Source of the DNA: Rothia sp035916755
Lineage (GTDB): Bacteria; Actinomycetota; Actinomycetes; Actinomycetales; Micrococcaceae
Length of the DNA: 64,000 nucleotides
Assembly: GCF_035916755.1 (NCBI RefSeq)
Contig: NZ_JAYWIX010000001.1
Span: forward strand, 347,686-411,685
Reading direction: 5' to 3'
Shown here: positions 38,832 to 46,542 of the stretch, piece after piece
Numbering within the stretch: the stretch's first letter is position 1
Layout of the letters: every line of letters starts with the position of its first letter
Program-made: the position numbers and the translations under genes
Notes under the pieces: generated by a model
What the model saw: only the letters and a program-made list of their open reading frames with translations
What the model was told of the DNA's origin: nothing
Database searches by the model: none

Positions 38832-39866
38832 ATGAGCACCCCTACCGGTAGCGTCAACCGCCGTGGCCCCTTCCGCCCGGGAGAGCGCGTCCAGCTGACC
38901 GACGAGCGCGGACGCATGACCACCATTACCCTGGCTGAAGGCGGGGAATACCACTCCCACCGCGGTTTCTTTAAGCACAGCGAGCTCATCGGCAACGTTG
39001 AGGGCACCGTGATTGAAAACTCCGAGGGGTTCAAGTTCCAGGCCCTGCGCCCGCTCTACAAGGACTTTGTGCTTTCTATGCCCCGCGGCGCTGCCGTGGT
39101 CTATCCCAAGGACGCCGGCCAGATTGTGGCCATGGCCGATATCTTCCCCGGTGCCCGCGTGATTGAAGCTGGCGTCGGCTCCGGTGCCCTCTCTATCGCC
39201 CTTCTGCGGGCCGTGGGGGACGGCGGCCACCTGCGTTCTTTCGAACGCCGAGAAGAGTTTGCCGATATCGCCCGCGGCAATATCGAAACCTTCTTCGGTG
39301 GGGAGCACCCCGCCTGGTCACTGACCCTGGGAGATTTGGCTGAAGCCCTGGGCGAGGTCGAAGAACCCGGTAGCGTAGACCGCGCCGTCCTCGACATGCT
39401 GGCCCCCTGGGAGTGCCTGGACGCCGTAGCCACCGCCCTGGCGCCCGGCGGCGTCATCATCTGCTACGTTGCGACCGTAACCCAGCTCTCCCGCGTGGCC
39501 GAGGCCCTGCGCGCCGACGGCCGCTTCACCGAGCCCGAATCCCATGAAACCATGGTGCGAGGCTGGCACGTAGAGGGCCTGGCAGTACGCCCCGACCACC
39601 GCATGGTAGCCCACACCGGCTTCCTCATTACCGCCCGCCGCCTAGCTGACGGGGCAGAGCGTCTTGCCCCCAAGCGCCGAGCATCAAAGACCGATTTCTC
39701 AGAAGAGGATATGAACGCCTGGACTCCCGCAGCCCTGGGCGAGCGCAATGTCTCTGACCGTAAGCTCCGCCGGGCCGGTCGCGATGCCCTGAACCTGGCT
39801 GAAAAGGCCGCCTCCGCTGCCCAGAAGGCTGAGGCCGCACAGGCTGACCAGGATTCCGAAAACTAA
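38832..39866 (+). CDS. trmI: tRNA (adenine-58-N1)-methyltransferase TrmI
   Basis: About 344 residues, matching Rv2118c in layout: N-terminal RGPFRPGERVQLTDERGR, then FHTHRG-like HSHRGFFKHSELIG, MPRGAAVVYPKDAGQI (about 81), the AdoMet motif VIEAGVGSGALSIAL (about 111) and AVLDMLAPWE. It methylates A58 in the T loop. The Ala/Lys-rich C-terminal tail of about 60 residues is an extension. An ATG at 38763 overlaps the protease stop (ATGA), but the family-like start is 38832. In Actinobacteria trmI commonly lies just before arc, as here. Confidence 0.9.
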   Translation: MSTPTGSVNRRGPFRPGERVQLTDERGRMTTITLAEGGEYHSHRGFFKHSELIGNVEGTVIENSEGFKFQALRPLYKDFVLSMPRGAAVVYPKDAGQIVAMADIFPGARVIEAGVGSGALSIALLRAVGDGGHLRSFERREEFADIARGNIETFFGGEHPAWSLTLGDLAEALGEVEEPGSVDRAVLDMLAPWECLDAVATALAPGGVIICYVATVTQLSRVAEALRADGRFTEPESHETMVRGWHVEGLAVRPDHRMVAHTGFLITARRLADGAERLAPKRRASKTDFSEEDMNAWTPAALGERNVSDRKLRRAGRDALNLAEKAASAAQKAEAAQADQDSEN

Positions 39867-39877
39867 AACCCCAGGAC

Positions 39878-39914
39878 GGCCCCGCCACCCGATGATTGGG
39901 GTGGCGGGGTTCTG
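39878..39914 (+). terminator. Terminator of trmI
   Basis: CCCCGCCACCC (39880-39890) and GGGTGGCGGGG (39898-39908), a perfect 11-bp stem, then TTCTG. The T-run is weak, so partial readthrough into arc is possible. Confidence 0.7.
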
Positions 39915-39929
39915 ACTCACCGGTGAGTC
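39914..39929. promoter_or_regulatory. Perfect 16-bp palindrome before arc
   Basis: GACTCACCGGTGAGTC is perfectly self-complementary with no spacer, 25 bases before the arc ATG and directly after the trmI terminator. It is a plausible operator or the stem of a leader hairpin. Confidence 0.5.
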
Positions 39930-39953
39930 GTCACCAGAAGGAAGTGCCCCAGC

Positions 39954-41639
39954 ATGAGTGAACGTTTAACCGTTTCGTCGGTAGATTACGAGCGTATTCT
40001 GCGGCAGCTCAATATCGCTAACGATAACCGCCGCAATCTTGATCGGCAGTTGCGGGCGGCTGGCGAGCGCAACCAGAAGCTGGTGACGGCTCTGACCAAG
40101 ACTAAGAACGAGATTGAGCATCTGCGCATGGCGCTGGCTCAGGAGGTGGCTCCGCCGCTGAATTCTGCCCTGGTGCTGGGGGTGCACGGGGCGACGATGA
40201 CCTACCAGGATCTTGCCGAGGGCAAGACTCCGGCTGAGATTGAGGAGCATCTGGACGTTCTCTTGGGCGGCCGTCTGGTGCGTATCACCTGCTCGCCTCT
40301 GCTGCCGATTGCGCAGGTGAAGCCGGGGATGACCGTCCTGCTCAACGAGCATACCCAGGCGGTGGCATCGCTGGGGTTTGAAGGCTACGGTGATGTGGTG
40401 ACGGTGCGGGAGGTGCTAGATCACGACCACCTGGTGGTTGACCTGCCCAACCAGTCAAAGGCTGTGGCCCGTATTTCGGGTGCCCTGGACCCGGACGAGC
40501 TGCGCGTGGGTGATACCGTCACCTACGATTCGCGTATTCAGATGGTGACCTCCCTGGTTCCCCATACCGATGCCCAGGAGCTGGTACTGGAAGAGGTGCC
40601 CGATGTTACCTATGACAATATCGGTGGTCTGGGCGACCAGATTGACCTGATTCGGGACGCTGTTGAGTTGCCCTTCCTGCACCCCGATATTTACCGTCAG
40701 TACCGCCTGACTCCGCCCAAGGGTATCTTGCTCTACGGCCCTCCCGGTAACGGTAAGACCCTGATTGCTAAGGCTGTGGCTAACTCTCTGGCAGCACGCG
40801 CTGCGGAGCGGTCTGAGAATGGTAAAAAGACCGGCTACTTCTTGAACATCAAGGGCCCGGAGTTGCTGGATAAGTATGTGGGTGAGACCGAACGCCAGAT
40901 TCGCGATATCTTCTCTGCTGCCCGCGATAAGGCACGAGCGGGTCATCCCGTGGTAGTTTTCTTTGACGAGATGGAGTCGCTCTTCCGTACCCGCGGTTCG
41001 GGCCGGTCTTCGGACGTCGAAACCACCATTGTGCCCCAGCTTCTGGCTGAGATTGACGGTGTTGAGAGCCTGGATAACGTCATTGTGATTGGTGCGACCA
41101 ACCGCGAAGACATGATTGACCCGGCTGTGCTGCGGCCGGGGCGTTTGGACGTGAAAATCCGCATTAACCGCCCCAACCGGGCCGGTGCTGCCGAAATCTT
41201 CGGGCTTTACCTGACAGAGGACCTGCCGATTAGTCAGGCTGAGGTGGCAAGAGCCGGGTCCCAGCAGCAGGCGGTTGCCAGCATGATTGAGACGGTCATT
41301 GAACACCTCTTCTCTGCTGAGCCGGCGAACCGCTACATCAGCGTTGATTTAGAGAACGGCGTGAGTCGCTGGCTCTTCAGGGGCGACTTCCTTTCGGGCG
41401 CCGTAATCCGCAATATCGTCGATCAGGCTAAGAAGCTGGCGATTAAGTCTTACCTTTCTACCGGGGCTGAGGGTATCAGCACCGAGCACCTGCTAGAGGC
41501 GGTGCGCGCAGAGTTCGAGGACCAGGTCGAGGTGCCCCAGGCCAGCGAAATTGAGGATGTCCTCTCTACCCTCAACATTCGTCTGCGAGTGCTCAACGCA
41601 GCCCCGGCTCGTTCCGTCGATACCGGAGCGGGGGTCTAG
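39954..41639 (+). CDS. arc: AAA+ Pup-dependent unfoldase ARC (Mpa)
   Basis: A 561-residue ring ATPase. An N-terminal coiled coil (about 12-65) that binds Pup is followed by two OB domains (about 70-215) and an AAA domain with Walker A GPPGNGKT (about 262), Walker B VVFFDEMES and sensor VIGATNRE. It recognises pupylated proteins and unfolds them. Mycobacterial Mpa ends in GQYL, which opens the 20S core; here the protein ends ARSVDTGAGV with no penultimate Tyr, so docking to a proteasome by that route is not expected. It starts a tight cluster: two bases separate it from dop. Confidence 0.92.
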   Translation: MSERLTVSSVDYERILRQLNIANDNRRNLDRQLRAAGERNQKLVTALTKTKNEIEHLRMALAQEVAPPLNSALVLGVHGATMTYQDLAEGKTPAEIEEHLDVLLGGRLVRITCSPLLPIAQVKPGMTVLLNEHTQAVASLGFEGYGDVVTVREVLDHDHLVVDLPNQSKAVARISGALDPDELRVGDTVTYDSRIQMVTSLVPHTDAQELVLEEVPDVTYDNIGGLGDQIDLIRDAVELPFLHPDIYRQYRLTPPKGILLYGPPGNGKTLIAKAVANSLAARAAERSENGKKTGYFLNIKGPELLDKYVGETERQIRDIFSAARDKARAGHPVVVFFDEMESLFRTRGSGRSSDVETTIVPQLLAEIDGVESLDNVIVIGATNREDMIDPAVLRPGRLDVKIRINRPNRAGAAEIFGLYLTEDLPISQAEVARAGSQQQAVASMIETVIEHLFSAEPANRYISVDLENGVSRWLFRGDFLSGAVIRNIVDQAKKLAIKSYLSTGAEGISTEHLLEAVRAEFEDQVEVPQASEIEDVLSTLNIRLRVLNAAPARSVDTGAGV

Positions 41640-41641
41640 CG

Positions 41642-43243
41642 ATGACTGTTCGCCGTATCATGGGGGCCGAGACCGAGTACGGGGTGCACGCCCCGGCAAA
41701 GCCCCACGCCAACCCCACGGTGCTCTCTGCCTTTGTGATCAACACCTACGACACCCTTTTCAAGCAGGAGCTCTCAGCGGCCCTTGAAACCCGCTGGGAG
41801 TATGGTTCAGAAGCCCCGCTAACCGATGCCCGCGGTTTCGACATGCCACGCGAGCAGGCCCACCCCACCCAACTGACCGATACCGCCCATGTGCTCACCA
41901 GCGAAGACATCGCGGCAGAAGCCCTGAGTGAGGCCGGGCATTTTGCCGAGCGAATCGACTGGGATGCGGTCACCATGAACTCGATTCTGCCCAACGGGGC
42001 CCGTTTCTACGTGGACCACGCCCACCCCGAGTACTCCTCGCCCGAGGTAACCAACCCGCGCGACGCCGTCCTCTGGGATGCAGCAGGCGACCATATCGCC
42101 GCACAAACCGTAGCCACCATTGAAAAGGTGACCGCTAGCCAGAGCTCGGCGATGTCCGCGGTCAACCTCTACAAGAACAATACGGACGGCAAGGGCCAGT
42201 CCTACGGTTCCCACGAGAACTATCTGGTGCCCCGCGCCGTCGATTTTGAGTACCTGGCAGCTAGCCTGCTGCCCTTCTTCGCGACCCGCCAGGTCATGGT
42301 GGGGGCAGGACGGCTGGGCTTGGGTACTTCCGGGGAGCAGGCAGGTTTTCAGATTTCCCAGCGTGCTGACTTCTTTGAGCGCACCGTCGGCCTGGAAACC
42401 ACCGTCCGCCGCCCGCTGATTAACACCCGCGACGAGCCCCACGCAGACAGCAACCGCTATCGCCGCCTGCATGTGATTACCGGTGACGCTAACCTGTCGC
42501 ACACCTCCAACCTGCTCAAGTTTGGCACCATGTCCCTGGTACTGAACCTCATCGAGGCCAAGACCGCTCCTGCCATTGAACTGGCTGACCCGGTTGCTGC
42601 CATGCACACGGTCAGCCACGACCTAACCCTAAGCGCCCAGCTACCCCTCACGGGCGGGGGCAGCATGAGCGCCCTGCAGATTCAGCGGGCCTACCTCGAT
42701 GCTGCCATCGCGCTAGAGACCAACCCCGATGAAGCGACCGCCGAGATTCTCCAGCTTTGGGGCGAGGTGCTAGAGGCCCTGGGCGATAACCCCTTGTCTC
42801 TGGCCGACCGCCTGGACTGGGTTGCCAAGTACGCCCTACTGAAGGGCTACGTTGACCGGGGCCTGAGCTGGGATAACCCCAAGCTGGCTGCCATCGACCT
42901 GCAGTATTCGGACGTCCGCCCCGCCAAGGGCCTGTACCACAAGCTGGTAGCCTTGGGCCGCATGAAGACCATCTTTAGCCCCGAAGAAATCGCCCGGGCT
43001 GCGGCCGAGCCACCGCGCGACACCCGTGCCTACTTGCGCGGCAAGCTCATCACCACCTGGCCCGACGAGGTCGTGGGAGCCAACTGGGACACCCTCTCGG
43101 TACGCAACCCGCTTTCCATCGACCTGCACCGCCTAACCATGGATAACCCCGAGCACTTTACCGCCGAAATCGTTGAACCCCACCTGGGGCTAGAGCACGC
43201 AGACCAGCTTTTTGCCCTACTGGCTGGCCAGCAGACCAGCTAG
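41642..43243 (+). CDS. dop: Pup deamidase/depupylase Dop
   Basis: A 533-residue carboxylate-amine-ligase-fold enzyme. GAETEYGVH at the N-terminus binds ATP and metal; the Dop-specific loop lies around 60-90; YVDHAHPEYSSPE (about 119) supplies the nucleophilic Asp region; SYGSHENY and RPLINTRDEPHAD follow. It converts the terminal Gln of Pup to Glu and also removes Pup from tagged proteins. The substrate is encoded 29 bases downstream and ends in Gln, so Dop activity is required. Dop differs from PafA in its longer N-terminal loop. Confidence 0.92.
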   Translation: MTVRRIMGAETEYGVHAPAKPHANPTVLSAFVINTYDTLFKQELSAALETRWEYGSEAPLTDARGFDMPREQAHPTQLTDTAHVLTSEDIAAEALSEAGHFAERIDWDAVTMNSILPNGARFYVDHAHPEYSSPEVTNPRDAVLWDAAGDHIAAQTVATIEKVTASQSSAMSAVNLYKNNTDGKGQSYGSHENYLVPRAVDFEYLAASLLPFFATRQVMVGAGRLGLGTSGEQAGFQISQRADFFERTVGLETTVRRPLINTRDEPHADSNRYRRLHVITGDANLSHTSNLLKFGTMSLVLNLIEAKTAPAIELADPVAAMHTVSHDLTLSAQLPLTGGGSMSALQIQRAYLDAAIALETNPDEATAEILQLWGEVLEALGDNPLSLADRLDWVAKYALLKGYVDRGLSWDNPKLAAIDLQYSDVRPAKGLYHKLVALGRMKTIFSPEEIARAAAEPPRDTRAYLRGKLITTWPDEVVGANWDTLSVRNPLSIDLHRLTMDNPEHFTAEIVEPHLGLEHADQLFALLAGQQTS

Positions 43244-43272
43244 CCGTCATACCCCACAGAAAGAGAGACATC

Positions 43273-43470
43273 ATGGACCGCATCCAGCGCCAGAACACCA
43301 CCTCAACCACCTCCCAGCAGGTAGAAGAAGTAGCCATCGCCCACCAGAAGACAGAGGTGAACGAGCAGGCAGTATCAGACATCGATGACCTGCTGGCAGA
43401 AATCGACGGCGTGCTCGAAGAAAACGCCGAAGACTTCGTCAAGGGCTTCGTCCAAAAGGGCGGCCAGTAG
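43273..43470 (+). CDS. pup: Prokaryotic ubiquitin-like protein Pup
   Basis: A 65-residue mostly disordered protein. The C-terminal half (SDIDDLLAEIDGVLEENAED, then FVKGFVQKGGQ) is the conserved ARC-binding helix and conjugation tail. It ends in Gly-Gly-Gln, so the Gln must be deamidated by Dop before PafA can ligate it to lysines. The N-terminal half is Gln/Thr-rich and variable. AAAGAGAG precedes the ATG. In mycobacteria prcB and prcA follow pup; here the next gene is pafA, 52 bases on. Confidence 0.95.
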   Translation: MDRIQRQNTTSTTSQQVEEVAIAHQKTEVNEQAVSDIDDLLAEIDGVLEENAEDFVKGFVQKGGQ

Positions 43471-43522
43471 GCCCAGCCCCTCACCAGCAGCCAGCATTCG
43501 CCCCAACGCCTAAGGAAGACCC

Positions 43523-44956
43523 GTGGAACGCAGAATATTCGGCATCGAAACCGAGTTCGGCATCAGATACATCCCGAAAGGGCTTGGCCCCCTGGCCCCA
43601 GAAGAGGCCGCCCGCAAGCTCTTCAAGCCGGTGGTAGACACCTGGCGTTCCTCCAATGTCTTCCTGCCCAACGGCGGGCGACTCTACCTCGATGTGGGAT
43701 CCCACCCCGAATACGCCACCGCCGAGACCGCCTCGGTCCGAGATGCCCTCATTCAAGACAAGGCGGGGGAGTACCTGCTCAATGACCTGGTCAACCAGGC
43801 AGAAGATTCCCTCGAAGCAGAGGGCTATCAGGGGCAGATCTTCCTCTTCAAAAACAATGTTGACTCGGCGGGCAACTCTTTCGGATCCCACGAGAACTAC
43901 ATGTTAGAGCGCAAGGTGGAGTTCTCCCGCCTGGTCCGCTCCCTCATTCCCTTCCTGATTACCCGCCAGATTGTGGTCGGGGCGGGTAAGGTTCACCCTG
44001 CGGGCCCCCCGCAGTGGGGCGGACGTCCGCTCGGGGCAGAGGGGCAGCCCAGCTTCTCCTTCTCCCAGCGGGCCGACTACATCTGGGAAGGCTCATCAAC
44101 AGCCACCACCCGGGCCCGGCCCATCATTAACACCCGCGATGAACCCCACGCCGACGCCTCGCTCTACCGTCGCATGCACGTGATTAACGGGGACTCCAAC
44201 ATGTCGCAGGCCACCACCCTGCTCAAACTCGGGGCCACCGACCTGGTACTTCGTATGCTTGAGGACTACTACCCCCTCGAGAACTTCGAAATCAAAGACA
44301 CTGCCACCGCCCTGCGCGTCATCTCCCACGACCTGACCGGCACAGCCAGCTTCCCCCTAGCGGACGGCCGTGAAGCCAATGCCCTGACCCTGCAACGCCA
44401 CTACCAGGCAGCCGCCATCCGCTACATCGAAGAGAAGGGGGCCCACCACGAGGACGTACCCTACATTCTGGATCTCTGGGGCCGGGCCCTGGACGCGGTG
44501 GAAAGCGGCGATACCTCCCTCATTGATACCGAAATCGACTGGGCCATCAAAAAGAAGCTGCTCGATACCTACATCGCCCGCGGGGCCAGTGGCTACGCCG
44601 ACCCTAAAATCCAGCAGCTTGATTTGGCCTACCACGATATCGACCCTACCCGCGGTGTTTTTGGTCTGCTGACCAGCAAGGGCCTGGTCAAGAACCTGGT
44701 CAGCCACGATGAGATTGCCCACGCCACCGTGCATCCGCCTGCTACCCGGGCGGCCTTACGCGGTCGCTTCATTAGTGCTGCCCGCAACGCCGGGGAGCCC
44801 TTCACTGTGGACTGGGTGCACCTGAAACTCAACAACAAGCCCCACCTGACCGTCATGTGCAAGGACCCCTTCGCCACCGAAAGTGCCGCCATGGACGACC
44901 TGCTGGCCACCCTCAACCCCGGCCCCCAGGATGCCTGGTCCCCGCCCTTTATCTAG
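43523..44956 (+). CDS. pafA: Pup-protein ligase PafA
   Basis: A 477-residue ligase that joins the Pup C-terminal glutamate to substrate lysines using ATP. Motifs: RRIFGIETEFGI at the start, RLYLDVGSHPEYATAE (about 53) with the catalytic Asp, KNNVDSAGNSFGSHENY (about 113) and RPIINTRDEPHADASLYRR (RPIINTRDEPHAD shown). It carries a short Gly/Pro-rich insertion near 155-172 (AGPPQWGGRPLGAEG) compared with mycobacterial PafA. The GTG at 43523 has AAGGAAG upstream. Its position directly after pup, with no prcBA, is the key feature of this locus. Confidence 0.93.
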   Translation: MERRIFGIETEFGIRYIPKGLGPLAPEEAARKLFKPVVDTWRSSNVFLPNGGRLYLDVGSHPEYATAETASVRDALIQDKAGEYLLNDLVNQAEDSLEAEGYQGQIFLFKNNVDSAGNSFGSHENYMLERKVEFSRLVRSLIPFLITRQIVVGAGKVHPAGPPQWGGRPLGAEGQPSFSFSQRADYIWEGSSTATTRARPIINTRDEPHADASLYRRMHVINGDSNMSQATTLLKLGATDLVLRMLEDYYPLENFEIKDTATALRVISHDLTGTASFPLADGREANALTLQRHYQAAAIRYIEEKGAHHEDVPYILDLWGRALDAVESGDTSLIDTEIDWAIKKKLLDTYIARGASGYADPKIQQLDLAYHDIDPTRGVFGLLTSKGLVKNLVSHDEIAHATVHPPATRAALRGRFISAARNAGEPFTVDWVHLKLNNKPHLTVMCKDPFATESAAMDDLLATLNPGPQDAWSPPFI

Positions 44957-45061
44957 GTAAACCAGCAAATTACCAGACCCCACCCAGCTCTATCCGCTAG
45001 TATGTACGCGGTGAAGAAAAGCGTTCTGCCGAAGAGCGCAACCTCAAGGAAAGTGAAACCA

Positions 45062-46036
45062 GTGAAGAAAAAGTCAGCCCTTTTCGCATCCAGCGGCGCC
45101 GTGCTCGCCCTCCTTCTTTCTGCCTGCGGTGGCTCCGGCAGCGGCAGTAGCCTCTCAGATGTTGACTACTCCATGAACGGGGCAACCGCCGAACCCTCGG
45201 TTTCCTTCGCAACCCCCTTCGCAGCTAATGGCACCGAAGCCTACAAGATTGAGGATGGCGACGGTGCCACCATCGAAGACGGCGATAGCCTGCTCGTTGA
45301 CGCCACCGTCTTCAACGGGGCCGATGGCACCTCCCTGGGTACCACCTACACCGACGCACCCATGATTATCCCCGTGGGCGAAGACCTGAAGAACGCCGCC
45401 CCCGAGCTCTATGACATCCTGATCGGCTCAAAGGTCGGCATGTCCTTCTCTTACTCCACCAACATCGATACCGCCTCCACCTCAACCGCTGAGGCAACCC
45501 CCACCGTTTCAGCAGGCACCGCCACCAACGTTGAGGTCTACACCGTTTCCGGCAAGCTGCTCAAGAGCGCTGAAGGCACCGAGAACGAGAAGAAGTCATC
45601 CGCCCTGGAAAGCTTCTCCCTGGCTGATGACGGCAGCGCCACCCTGACCCTGTCAGCAGACCGCGGCGATGCCCCCACCGAGCTTTACACCGAAGACCTC
45701 ATCACTGGCACCGGTGCAACCGTGAGTGAATCCGACACTATCTACGTCAACTACGTTGGTGTGACCTGGTCAGATGGCACCCAGTTCGACGGTAACTTCG
45801 GTGCTACCCCCACCGCCCTCTCCCTGAACGGCGTCATCGAGGGATGGAAGCAGGGCCTGGCCGGTAAGACCGTCGGTTCCCGCGTCCTGCTGGTAATCCC
45901 CAGTGAGCTGGCTTACGGTGAGGACGCTGCCACCAGCGGTGCCCCCGAAGGTGCCCTGGTCTTCGTGGTAGACATCCTGGGCTCCTCACCTACCCGCACC
46001 GCCGCAGCATCAGCTAGCGCCTCAGCCAGCGAATAA
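45062..46036 (+). CDS. FKBP-type peptidyl-prolyl isomerase lipoprotein
   Basis: About 324 residues. The signal peptide (MKKKSALFASSGAVLALLLS) ends in the lipobox LLSAC, so the mature protein is lipid-anchored outside the membrane. Two domains follow. The second (about 220-310) is FKBP-like, with YVNYVGVTWSDGTQFD, VIEGWKQGLAGKTVGSR and IPSELAYGEDAA; the first resembles a degenerate FKBP. It should catalyse prolyl isomerisation of exported proteins. Frames open earlier at 45002 and 45011, but AAGGAAA spaced nine bases from the GTG at 45062 gives the ideal signal-peptide length. A Ser/Ala-rich tail ends the protein. Confidence 0.85.
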   Translation: MKKKSALFASSGAVLALLLSACGGSGSGSSLSDVDYSMNGATAEPSVSFATPFAANGTEAYKIEDGDGATIEDGDSLLVDATVFNGADGTSLGTTYTDAPMIIPVGEDLKNAAPELYDILIGSKVGMSFSYSTNIDTASTSTAEATPTVSAGTATNVEVYTVSGKLLKSAEGTENEKKSSALESFSLADDGSATLTLSADRGDAPTELYTEDLITGTGATVSESDTIYVNYVGVTWSDGTQFDGNFGATPTALSLNGVIEGWKQGLAGKTVGSRVLLVIPSELAYGEDAATSGAPEGALVFVVDILGSSPTRTAAASASASASE

Positions 46037-46074
46037 GACCTCTGTTATCACTTCATTAGAAAAGGTAAAACCTC

Positions 46075-46476
46075 ATGTCATTTGGTCAGCGTAATCTCGA
46101 CCGTAGCAAGCCCGAAATCGACTTCCCCGAAGGCGGTACCCCCGAAGAACTCATCATCATCGATGAGATTGAGGGTGCTGGCGAGGTCGTCGAGGCCGGC
46201 GACACCGTTTCAGCCCACTATGTGGGTGTAGCTTTCTCCACCGGTGAAGAGTTTGACTCTTCTTGGGGTCGCGGTGAGCCCCTGCGTTTCCAGGTCGGTG
46301 TCGGTATGGTAATCCGCGGCTGGGACGAGGGCCTGCTGGGTATGAAGGTGGGCGGCCGCCGTCGTCTGGAGATTCCCAGCGAGATGGCTTACGGTTCCCG
46401 CGGTGCCGGTTCTGCTATTGGCCCTAACGAATCACTGATTTTCGTGGTTGACCTGGTAGACGTCATCAAGCGTTAA
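46075..46476 (+). CDS. Cytosolic FKBP-type peptidyl-prolyl isomerase
   Basis: A 133-residue single-domain FKBP with no signal peptide. VSAHYVGVAFSTGEEFDSSW, GMVIRGWDEGLLGMKVGG and RRLEIPSEMAYGSRGAG hold the active-site aromatic and acidic residues (Tyr, Asp, Trp, Tyr). It lies 38 bases after the lipoprotein FKBP gene, and a hairpin follows at 46511. Actinobacterial Pup loci often carry one or two FKBP genes in this position, though a functional link to pupylation has not been shown. Confidence 0.92.
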   Translation: MSFGQRNLDRSKPEIDFPEGGTPEELIIIDEIEGAGEVVEAGDTVSAHYVGVAFSTGEEFDSSWGRGEPLRFQVGVGMVIRGWDEGLLGMKVGGRRRLEIPSEMAYGSRGAGSAIGPNESLIFVVDLVDVIKR

Positions 46477-46508
46477 TTCTCGCTGCGGGCTTGTGCCTGC
46501 GCGTGTTT

Positions 46509-46541
46509 GGCCCCCGGTTCGAAAGAGCCGGGGGCTATCTT
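46509..46541 (+). terminator. Hairpin terminator after the FKBP genes
   Basis: CCCCCGG (46511-46517) and CCGGGGG (46528-46534) with a ten-base loop, then CTATCTTT. The next gene starts immediately after it. Confidence 0.7.
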
Positions 46542-46542
46542 T

